In this document: one piece after another, positions 8,665 to 18,215 of the stretch
Position numbering within the stretch: the stretch's first letter is position 1
How the letters are laid out: each line of letters starts with the position of its first letter
NCBI GenBank assembly: GCA_039586575.1
Contig: JBDHKD010000008.1
Span: 56,287 to 120,286 of the forward strand
Direction: 5' to 3'
Length of the DNA stretch: 64,000 bases
From: G020344215 sp039586575
GTDB taxonomy: Bacteria > Gemmatimonadota > Gemmatimonadetes > Palauibacterales > KS3-K002
Program-made: the position numbers and the translations under genes
Notes under the pieces: model-generated
What the model was told of the DNA's origin: nothing
What the model saw: the letters and a program-made list of their open reading frames with translations, nothing else
The model's database searches: none

Positions 8665-8682
8665 CCGGGTGTCTCCACCCGG
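8665..8682 (+). terminator. Possible terminator hairpin after cytochrome operon
   Basis: Inverted repeat CCGGGTG / CACCCGG (7 bp, 4-base loop), 28 bases after the stop of the small membrane protein and ahead of an unrelated permease gene. There is no T tract, so it is only a weak terminator candidate. Confidence 0.3.
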
Positions 8683-8812
8683 AATTCGGCAGCGCGGTTC
8701 CCCGACCGCGAGGTCTGGGGCACAGGCCGCTCTCCGAAACCCGCCGCTCGAAGGCCCGTAGTGACCTTTGTACTAGTAGCGGGCCGAAACTCCAACCGGC
8801 GGTATCCGCACC

Positions 8813-11206
<2,394 letters not shown>

Positions 11207-11256
11207 CGAGCAGCCGGCCAGCCGAACCTTCCTTTCAGCCCCGCGAGGGCTCGGGA

Positions 11257-11262
11257 TATAAT
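11257..11262 (+). promoter_or_regulatory. Candidate -10 box for mgtE with a 129-base leader
   Basis: A perfect TATAAT stands alone in very GC-rich sequence, 129 bases before the mgtE start. No convincing -35 hexamer is spaced 16-18 bases upstream (TTTCAG at best). The leader after it contains the palindrome GGGTACCC (11287-11294) and could fold, but matches no Mg2+ riboswitch I know. Confidence 0.4.
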
Positions 11263-11391
11263 ACCTGCATCGCCCGGTGGGGTCCTGGGTACCCGAACCG
11301 GCGGTGACGGGTAATATGTTCTCGCGGCGACCCACGGCCTCGATTCGGCCGCCGGGCCGCCGTTCACACATGACAGTAACGGAGCCCTGAG

Positions 11392-12771
11392 ATGGACGGC
11401 CCTTCCGAACGGAAACGCGCCGACGAGCCGTGGGTGGCGCTCGCCGCGCTGCTCGAGCTCGAGGACGTCATCGAGCTACAGACCTTCCTGGCTTCACTGC
11501 CGCCGGACGAGACGGCCCGCGCCCTCTCGCGGCTCAGCGATCCGGAGGTCGAACGTGCCCTGGCGGTGATCGGACCGGAGCAGGCGGCAGGCATCCTCGA
11601 CCAGCTCTCCAACGTGCAGGCGGCCGAGATCATCGAGGAGCTGCCGGTTACTCAGGCGGCGGCGATCGTCGAGGAAATGCCCAGCGCCGGGCAGGCGGAC
11701 GTCCTGGCAGGCCTCAGCGACGCGGACGCGCAGGCGATTCTCGAGCGAATGACACCGCCCGAGGCCGTCCAGGCCCGACAGCTCATGCAGTACGACCCGC
11801 AGACCGCTGGCGGGTTGATGCTCACCGAGTACCTCGCCTACCCAGAACACTTCACCATCTCCCAGGTCGTCGACGACTTGCGCCAACACGGCGATCGCTA
11901 CTCCGACTACGTCATTCAGTACACGTACATCGTCGATGGCACCGGCCTCTTGGTCGGCGTGCTTCGGTTGCGTGACCTGCTCCTGGCACGCCGGGACGAG
12001 GCGGTCCGCTCGATCATGATCGATGCGCCGATCCACGTCACGGTGCAGACCGATCTTGACGAGCTGAAGCGGATGTTCGACGAGCACCGCTTCGTCGGCA
12101 TGCCGGTCGTCGACGAGGCCGGCAGCCTGGTGGGCGTGGTGCGGCGCATCGCGGTGGAGGCCGCGCTGAGCGAGCGCGAGACCCGGACCTTCCTGCGCTT
12201 CAGCGGTCTGATCAGTGCGGAGGAGATCCGTACGATGCCGACGTTCCAACGCTCCTACCGGCGGCTCTCCTGGCTGTCGATCAACATCGTGCTCAATATC
12301 ATCGCCGCCAGCGTCATCGCCTTCTACCAGGACACGCTCTCTGCCGTGATCGCTCTGGCGGTCTTCTTGCCCATCATCTCGGACATGAGCGGCTGCTCCG
12401 GCAACCAGGCGGTGGCGGTGAGCATCCGCGAGCTGTCGATCGGGCTGCTCAAGCCCTACGAGCACATGCGGGTCATCGTCAAAGAGGGGGCACTGGGAGT
12501 TATCAACGGGCTCGCGCTCGGCGTGCTGTTGGGCGCCGCGGCGGTGGCCTGGAAGGGGAACCTGATGCTAGGAGTGGTGGTGGGCGGCGCCCTGGCGCTC
12601 AACACGCTGCTCGCCGTGCTGCTCGGCGGATCGCTGCCGCTGATCCTGAAGTCGCTGCGGCTGGACCCGGCGCTGGCGTCAGGCCCGATACTGACCACCG
12701 TCACCGACATGTGCGGCTTCCTGATGGTGTTGGGCTTCGCGTCGTTGGCGCTGTCCTGGTTGACGATCTAG
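11392..12771 (+). CDS. mgtE: Magnesium transporter MgtE
   Basis: The 459-aa protein has the three-part MgtE layout. The first is an N-terminal superhelical domain (about residues 15-140) ending in the hallmark YDPQTAGGLM. Next come paired CBS domains (about 140-265), including the second-CBS motif FVGMPVVDEAGSLVGVV. Last is a five-helix membrane domain (about 290-459) with DMSGCSGNQAVAVSIREL, equivalent to the conserved ion-pore helix. It should be a homodimeric, Mg2+-gated channel for Mg2+ uptake in the inner membrane. Its stop codon overlaps the stop of the convergent phosphate transporter gene in a shared CTAG. Confidence 0.95.
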   Translation: MDGPSERKRADEPWVALAALLELEDVIELQTFLASLPPDETARALSRLSDPEVERALAVIGPEQAAGILDQLSNVQAAEIIEELPVTQAAAIVEEMPSAGQADVLAGLSDADAQAILERMTPPEAVQARQLMQYDPQTAGGLMLTEYLAYPEHFTISQVVDDLRQHGDRYSDYVIQYTYIVDGTGLLVGVLRLRDLLLARRDEAVRSIMIDAPIHVTVQTDLDELKRMFDEHRFVGMPVVDEAGSLVGVVRRIAVEAALSERETRTFLRFSGLISAEEIRTMPTFQRSYRRLSWLSINIVLNIIAASVIAFYQDTLSAVIALAVFLPIISDMSGCSGNQAVAVSIRELSIGLLKPYEHMRVIVKEGALGVINGLALGVLLGAAAVAWKGNLMLGVVVGGALALNTLLAVLLGGSLPLILKSLRLDPALASGPILTTVTDMCGFLMVLGFASLALSWLTI

Positions 12772-13805
12772 GCCGTCACACCCAGCAGGTGGGCCAGCCA
12801 GTAGAAGACGCCGGCGGCGAAGGCCGAGGCGGGGATCGTCAGGATCCAGGCGACGAGCATCTCGCCCGCCACGCCCCAACGCACCGCCGACGCACGCCGT
12901 ATCGCGCCCACGCCCATGATCGCGCCGCTGATCGTGTGGGTCGTGCTCACCGGCACACCCAGGAAGGACGCGATAAGGATCGAGGACGCGCCGCCCGTCT
13001 CGGCGGCGAAGCCGCCGATCGGCCGCAGCTGCGTGATCCGGGTGCCCATGGTGCGGACGATCCGCCAGCCGCCGAACAGCGTGCCCAGCGCGATCGCCGC
13101 GTGCGCGCTCAGGATCACCCAATAGGGGACGTGGTCAGCGGTCGGCAGGTAGAGAAATCGCCACGGCTCGGGGATGTTGACGAACAGATAGCTGCTCGAT
13201 GCCAACAGTCCCACGACGATCCCCATCGTTTTTTGAGCGTCGTTGCTGCCGTGGCTGAACGAGAAGGCGGCCGACGATAGGAGCTGCAGCCGCCGGAACC
13301 AACGGTCGACGCGGCCGGGCCGCGAGTTGCGAACGACCCACAGGCTGCCGATGCCCAACACCCCGGCAAAGAAGAACCCCAGAAGTGGCGACACCACGAT
13401 CGCGGCCAGCGGCATGATCCAGCCCTTGAAGATGAGGGCGTGTACACCCGCCTTGGCGATCGCCGCGCCGGCGTAGCCGCCCAGCAGAGCGTGGGAGGAA
13501 CTGGATGGCAGACCGTAGTACCAGGTGATGAGGTCCCAGAGGATCGCGCCCAGCAGCGCGCAGAGGATGACCCAGGGATCGACGATCGAAAGATCGACCA
13601 GCCCCTTCCCTACCGTCTTCGCCACCGCCGTCCCGAAGGTGAACGCCGCCGCAAAGTTCCAGAACGCGGCCCACGAGACGGCCTGCAAAGGCGTGAGCAC
13701 CCGCGTGGAGACGATCGTGGCGATCGAGTTGGCGGAATCGTGAAAGCCGTTGACGAAATCGAACGCGAAGGCGATGAAGATCGTTGATATGACGAGCGCG
13801 ACCAA
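12768..13805 (-). CDS. pit: Low-affinity inorganic phosphate transporter (Pit family)
   Basis: The 345-aa integral membrane protein has the two Pit signature repeats: FDFVNGFHDSANSIATIVSTR at the N-terminus and FSFSHGSNDAQKTMGIVV in the second half. PVSTTHTISGAIMGVGA near the end is also family-typical. It should catalyse proton- or cation-coupled uptake of phosphate (probably as metal-phosphate) across the inner membrane. The DUF47 gene lies 10 bases upstream on the same strand, the usual partner arrangement. Convergent with mgtE: the last four bases of both genes are the same CTAG. Confidence 0.94.
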   Translation of the reverse strand: MVALVISTIFIAFAFDFVNGFHDSANSIATIVSTRVLTPLQAVSWAAFWNFAAAFTFGTAVAKTVGKGLVDLSIVDPWVILCALLGAILWDLITWYYGLPSSSSHALLGGYAGAAIAKAGVHALIFKGWIMPLAAIVVSPLLGFFFAGVLGIGSLWVVRNSRPGRVDRWFRRLQLLSSAAFSFSHGSNDAQKTMGIVVGLLASSSYLFVNIPEPWRFLYLPTADHVPYWVILSAHAAIALGTLFGGWRIVRTMGTRITQLRPIGGFAAETGGASSILIASFLGVPVSTTHTISGAIMGVGAIRRASAVRWGVAGEMLVAWILTIPASAFAAGVFYWLAHLLGVTA

Positions 13806-13815
13806 GGCCGACCCC

Positions 13816-14436
13816 TCAGCCGTGCTTGAGCGCGATCCCCTCGAGCGTGCCGGCCACGTGCTCGCAGGCGTCGAGGGCGCTCTCCAGCTGGTTGTAGATG
13901 TCCTTCCACTTGATCACATCGAGCGCATCGAGAGAATTGGCGAACAACTCGCCCAGCGCCGCGTAGTACACCGCATCGCCCTCGGTTTCCGTCGCCCTCA
14001 CGGCCTTGGTCACCTCGAGAACCGGTGACGTCGCCGGCATCGCCTGCACCGCTTCCGCCACCTGCGCGCACGCCCGGCCCAGCAGTCGCGCCATCTCACC
14101 GGCCGGCCGGCTGAGACGCTCGATGCGGTAGACTCTCGCCAGCTGGACTACTTCCTCCGCCGTATCGATGATCTCGTCCAGTCGGTCGGCCAACATGTGG
14201 ATGTCTTCCCGGTCGAACGGCGTGACGAAGGTGGTCTCCATGCGGCGGAGCAGCTCGTGCGTGACGGTGTCGGCATAGTGCTCGATGCGGGTGAGCGCCT
14301 CCGCGGCTGCAGGCACCGAAGTCGCGCCGTCCGCGCAGCGGCCGAAGACCTCGCCGGCGTCACGGACCGATCCGGCGAGCTTTCGAAAAAGCTCGAAGAA
14401 GGCTTTATCCTGAGGGATGATCTTCCGAATGAACAT
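13816..14436 (-). CDS. DUF47 / PhoU-like Pit accessory protein
   Basis: The 206-aa, mostly alpha-helical protein begins with MFIRKIIPQDKAFFELFRKL, the characteristic DUF47 start. Acidic/histidine-rich helices such as RIEHYADTVTHELLRRME and FDREDIHMLADRLDEIIDTAEE resemble PhoU metal-binding helices. DUF47 proteins are encoded next to Pit transporters and are thought to modulate phosphate uptake in the cytoplasm. It is the first gene of a two-gene minus-strand operon with pit. It diverges from the kinase gene, with about 170 bases of upstream sequence between the two. Confidence 0.9.
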   Translation of the reverse strand: MFIRKIIPQDKAFFELFRKLAGSVRDAGEVFGRCADGATSVPAAAEALTRIEHYADTVTHELLRRMETTFVTPFDREDIHMLADRLDEIIDTAEEVVQLARVYRIERLSRPAGEMARLLGRACAQVAEAVQAMPATSPVLEVTKAVRATETEGDAVYYAALGELFANSLDALDVIKWKDIYNQLESALDACEHVAGTLEGIALKHG

Positions 14437-14609
14437 TATGCCTCCCGAACGGTGCCCAAGTGAGCCATGAGCCTAGCTCGGCGTTTACCCGGCGACAAGG
14501 GGGGCAACTGCCGGACGCAGCCCGGCGCTCGCTCCAACTTGCCTCAGCAGGTGCCTCGGGATTATTGAATGGCTGAGAACTCGATCCCCAGCACGAAGGA
14601 GCCAGCGGT

Positions 14610-15764
14610 GTGAGGAGCCATGACGACAGGCTCGTGACCAAGAGTGGCGGACTGGCCGCTCCGCTCGAGCGGCCTGGCCCCTCGACGGCGGGGCTGCCGC
14701 TCAGCGTATTGCGACAGGCGTCGAGGCGCCTTCAGGCGGTCAGCCTGTCGGTCATCGTGTTGGTCGTCGTGGGGTGGCTGGTCGGCAACTGGATCGAGGG
14801 CGACCTGGCCGGCGAGTTCCAGACACCGCTACAGTGGGGCGCGCCGACGGCCATGCTCCTTGCGTCGATCATTACCCTGGCCCTCGCCCGCAGCTCTCGG
14901 TTGAGCCCGTCCGCCGTGATCACCGTCGGACTCGTGTACGAGGTGGTCATCGCCTTCTGTATTCCGCTCAGCCAGTACTGGAACACCTTTAGAGGTGTGG
15001 AGCCCCAGTATATTTCCGGGGACCTGCTCGGCGTGTCGCCGGTCGCGATCTGGATGTTCTTCTTCACCGTCCTCGTACCCGCCAGGCCCCGACACGCACT
15101 TATCGCCCTTACGCTCTCGGGTTCGGCCGTGCCTATCACGATCGGGCTACTAGCCCGGTTCGGCAACGCTCCCGCCCTGCCGGTCATGGACTTCATTCCC
15201 GTCTTCGTATATCCCTACGTCCCCGTCGTCGTCCTGTCCTACATCGCCGCCCGGATCATCTACGGACTAGGCACCGACATCCGGCGCGCACGGGAGATGG
15301 GCAGCTACCACCTGCTGGAGCTCATTGGGCGCGGCGGCATGGGCGAGGTTTGGCGGGCGCAGCACACCATGCTGGCGCGACCGGCAGCGGTCAAACTCAT
15401 CCGCAGCGATGCGCTCGGCCCGGACACGAGCAACGTGCAGAGGGCCCTGGCACGCTTCGAGCGGGAGGCGCAAGTCACCGCGTCGTTACAGTCGCCCCAC
15501 ACGGTCGAACTGTACGACTACGGGGTCAGCGAGAACGGCACCCTCTACTATGTGATGGAGCTTCTCGAAGGGATCGATCTCGAGTCGCTGGTGGATAGTC
15601 GCTGGTGGATCGCTTCGGCCCGCTCGCCGCCGACCGCGTCGTACACATCTTGCGCCAGGCCTGTCATTCCCTGGGCGAGGCGCATCGACTGGAGCTCGTT
15701 CACAGGGACATCAAGCCAGCCAACATCTATCTCTGCCGGCGCGCCTTCGAACACGATTTCGTGA
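14610..15764 (+). pseudogene. Membrane Ser/Thr protein kinase, N-terminal half (frame broken by duplication)
   Basis: The protein opens with five or six predicted transmembrane helices (about residues 30-215), then a cytoplasmic Hanks-type kinase N-lobe. The lobe has the glycine loop IGRGGMGEVWRAQ, the ATP lysine in AAVKLIRSD, and the hinge YYVMELLEGIDLESLVD. After residue 329 the frame runs into unrelated sequence and stops at 15764, while the catalytic half continues in another frame from 15605. The cause is a perfect 14-bp tandem duplication (15583-15610). Deleting one copy restores LESLVDRFGPLAADRV and a kinase of about 538 aa. The GTG start at 14610 has AAGGA 9 bases upstream. An N-terminal membrane domain before the kinase is unusual; most such kinases place their helix after it. 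Confidence 0.85.
15583..15610 (+). repeat. Perfect 14-bp tandem duplication inside the kinase gene
   Basis: AGTCGCTGGTGGAT occurs at 15583-15596 and again, immediately adjacent, at 15597-15610. Because 14 is not a multiple of three it shifts the reading frame. Removing one copy rejoins the two kinase halves exactly. It is either a slippage mutation in the sampled cell, a reversible on/off switch, or an assembly error. Confidence 0.95.
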
Positions 15765-16240
15765 AGGTCCTCGACTTCGGGTTGGTCAGGCGCAGCCCGA
15801 CCGTCGAAGCGCCAGCCGAGGCGCCCGTGACGGAGGTGGGCGCCGTCGCGGGAACGCCCGACTACATGGCCCCGGAGATGGCGGCCGGCGATCGCGAGGT
15901 CGACGGACGCGCCGATATCTACGCGCTGGGTTGCGTGGCCTACTGGCTGCTCACCGGTCGGCGCGTGTTCGAGAGGGACACGACGATCGCGACCGTCGTC
16001 GCCCACATCAAGAACCCGCCGGAGCCGCCCAGCGCACGGGCCGAGCTAACGGTTCCTACGGCGCTCGACTCAATCGTCCTTGCCTGTCTCGCCAAAGACC
16101 CCGCCGATCGTCCCGCGACCGCCGAGGATCTCGTCCACGAACTGGATGAGATCGGGACGGAGAGGCCGTGGACGCCAGATCGCGCCGCTGAATGGTGGCG
16201 CTTGCACCTGCCAGAGCGCAGCTCGCACGCGAACGCCTAG
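15605..16240 (+). pseudogene. Membrane Ser/Thr protein kinase, catalytic C-terminal half
   Basis: This is the continuation of the kinase begun at 14610, in the +1 frame relative to it. It carries the catalytic loop VHRDIKPANIYL, the metal-binding DFG in VLDFGLVRR, the activation-segment end GTPDYMAPEM, the conserved DIYALGCVAYWLLTGRRVF helix, and the subdomain XI region with DPADRPATAEDLVHEL. All residues needed for phosphotransfer are intact, so the break is recent or artefactual. On its own it lacks the ATP-binding lysine lobe and would be inactive. The nominal GTG start at 15605 is inside the duplicated repeat and is not expected to be used. Its TAG stop overlaps the stop of the convergent gene in CTAG. 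Confidence 0.85.
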
Positions 16241-16785
16241 CCGTCCTGAAGCTCCTCCGGCAGCGGCCTGTCCGGCGTCGGCAACTCGTTGGTAATCGCG
16301 GCGATCCACCAGCGGCCGTCCTTCTTGATGAGCGAGAAGCTATCGACGCCCTGCTGCGGCGGCCGAGGCGAGCCGGTTATGTGTGCTTCGTAGAGGACGA
16401 GGACATGGGCCATGTCCCCGAACACCATCGACTTCATGCGGATGATGCTCTCCGTGAAGCCCATCTGACCGGCGGGGGAGTTTGCGACGAAGTTGACGAA
16501 GTCGTTGATGAATCCATCTACCGAGAAGACCGTCGTCGCTTCCCAACTCGTACGGAGAACTACGATGGCCTCGGGGATGAACATCGACCTGACCACATCC
16601 CAATCCGGTACGCTTCCCGCCTCGAACGAGACCAGATCGTAGATCTCGCTGACCACACCTTCCGGCGTCGCCAGTGCGTCCTGCTCCGCCGGCTCCTGCG
16701 CCTGCAGCGCGGTCATGCTGGAACTCGCCATAACGGCGAGCGCCACGCAAATGGATCTCCAGCGCTTCAAAGCATCGAACCCCAT
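16237..16785 (-). CDS. Secreted SnoaL/NTF2-like protein
   Basis: The protein has 182 aa from the ATG at 16785, preceded by AGAGGTGA; a longer open frame to 16827 lacks a ribosome site. A Sec signal peptide ends around ALQAQ. The mature part (VSEIYDLVSFEAGSVPDWDVVRSMF, then RWWIAAITNELP) follows the NTF2/SnoaL cone-shaped fold, in which a helical start is followed by a curved sheet. Such exported domains in environmental bacteria are of unknown function, often small-molecule binding. The length is normal for the family. Convergent to the kinase gene with a shared CTAG stop; it diverges from the propeller lipoprotein. Confidence 0.75.
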   Translation of the reverse strand: MGFDALKRWRSICVALAVMASSSMTALQAQEPAEQDALATPEGVVSEIYDLVSFEAGSVPDWDVVRSMFIPEAIVVLRTSWEATTVFSVDGFINDFVNFVANSPAGQMGFTESIIRMKSMVFGDMAHVLVLYEAHITGSPRPPQQGVDSFSLIKKDGRWWIAAITNELPTPDRPLPEELQDG

Positions 16786-16974
16786 GGTGTCACCTCTTAG
16801 TTGATCAGGATAGGCAGAGCGCCGCATGGCACTGTCTCGACGTGGAAACCTCGATGTTTAGATGTGTCAGCTGCAACCCCCGTTGCCTGGCGTGGTGAAA
16901 CACCGCGGCGAAGGAAACCGTAGTTCGGGCCAGCACCCCCAACCACTGCAATACATTCAGACTCAGGCGGAGAG

Positions 16975-18171
16975 ATGGTTCAATCGCGCTCGGTGAGTAT
17001 TGCCATCCTAGCGCTCGTCGTCCTGGTGGGCTGCGACAGCGAGAACGCGACAGAAACCGTTCAGGTCCGCGACAGCGCGGGAGTCCAGATCCTGGAACAC
17101 GCCGCGGGGGCAGCTGCGACGCTCGTCGAGTGGCGACTGTCAGAGTCGCCGCTGCTCGAGATCGGGGCCGCGGAGGGCGATCCGAGCTACCAGCTGTTCC
17201 GCGTCTTCTCGGCGGCACGGCTCGGCGACGGCCGCATCGTGGTCGCCAACGGCGGCACCCACGAGCTTCGCTTCTACGACGAGACGGGCGGTTTCATTCG
17301 CGCCGTCGGTCGCGAAGGCGGCGGACCCGGCGAGTTCAGGAACCTGGCCAGCGTATCGAAGTTTGCGGACGACTCACTGGTCGTCTGGGACTGGGGGAAC
17401 TCCCGACTCACGTTCTACGACGGCCAGGGCAACCTCGCCCGCTCGGTGAACCTGCTACTCGGTGTGGGGCTCCCACTGCCGGTCGGCATACTGGCGGACG
17501 GCCAGCTGCTGGTCATCTCGATCGGCCTGCCCAGTCCCGGCCGCACCGGCGTGCTCCAGGATTCCGCCTCTCTCTATCGATACAGCGCCGACGGAGAGCC
17601 GCTCGACAGCCTGATTCACTTCGCCTACAGCGACCTTCACGTGCGGAGCGGCGACGAGGGGCTGTCGGTGATGCGAATCCCCTTCGGGGCGACCACGCAG
17701 GTGGCTGCGTTGAGCGACGGGTTCTACCTGGGTTACCCGGCGACGTACGAGATCCGCCACTACGCGGCCGACGGGACGTTGCGGAGAGTTATCCGCCGCG
17801 AGCACATGAAGCGGCCAGTGACGCCCGCCGATATCGAGAGATACAAGGAGAGGCGGCTCGAGCTGACGGGCGAACCCGACGCACGTGCGCGCCTCAGGCG
17901 TGATCTCGATGCGTTACCCTACCCCGAGACCATGCCCGCCTACAGCCGCATCGCCGTCGACGCCGAGGGCAATCTTTGGGTAGCCGAATACGTATCACCC
18001 GTGGAGCCCGGACGCTGGACCGTGTTCGATAGCGGCGGACGGATGATCGCGACGCTGGAGACGCCGCCGGGCTTCGCCGTCCACGAGATCGGGTCTGATT
18101 GTTTACTCGGTCGCTGGCTGGATGAGATGGAGGTCGAGCACGTTCAAGTCTTCCGTTTGGCAAAGGATTGA
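16975..18171 (+). CDS. Six-bladed beta-propeller lipoprotein
   Basis: The 398-aa protein has a lipoprotein signal with lipobox LVGC (Cys near residue 21). The mature part begins with the RDSAGVQILE motif common in propeller lipoproteins of Gemmatimonadota. Repeats of the NHL/6-bladed type follow, for example GREGGGPGEFRNLASVSKFADDSL, in which GGGPGEF is the recurring blade signature, and YSRIAVDAEGNLWVAEYV near the end. It is probably anchored in the outer or inner membrane facing the periplasm. No catalytic residues can be pointed to; function is unknown, and binding of a ligand or scaffold role is a guess. Confidence 0.82.
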   Translation: MVQSRSVSIAILALVVLVGCDSENATETVQVRDSAGVQILEHAAGAAATLVEWRLSESPLLEIGAAEGDPSYQLFRVFSAARLGDGRIVVANGGTHELRFYDETGGFIRAVGREGGGPGEFRNLASVSKFADDSLVVWDWGNSRLTFYDGQGNLARSVNLLLGVGLPLPVGILADGQLLVISIGLPSPGRTGVLQDSASLYRYSADGEPLDSLIHFAYSDLHVRSGDEGLSVMRIPFGATTQVAALSDGFYLGYPATYEIRHYAADGTLRRVIRREHMKRPVTPADIERYKERRLELTGEPDARARLRRDLDALPYPETMPAYSRIAVDAEGNLWVAEYVSPVEPGRWTVFDSGGRMIATLETPPGFAVHEIGSDCLLGRWLDEMEVEHVQVFRLAKD

Positions 18172-18215
18172 CTCGATCGGGCCTCCAGACGAATAGCACT
18201 TACCTGCGTGGCTGG

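Noticed and set aside
8690..8730. GG-N10-GC match upstream of the ADOP gene at 8813, as a second sigma-54 promoter
   Set aside because: It lacks the TGGCACG and TTGC cores, and no dyads lie upstream; GG-N10-GC alone is frequent in GC-rich DNA.
11263..11391. M-box (ykoK) Mg2+ riboswitch before mgtE
   Set aside because: None of the conserved M-box sequence blocks could be found by eye.
12679..13122. Minus-strand ORF across the mgtE-pit junction
   Set aside because: It lies within pit in another frame and antisense to mgtE, with no protein-like pattern.
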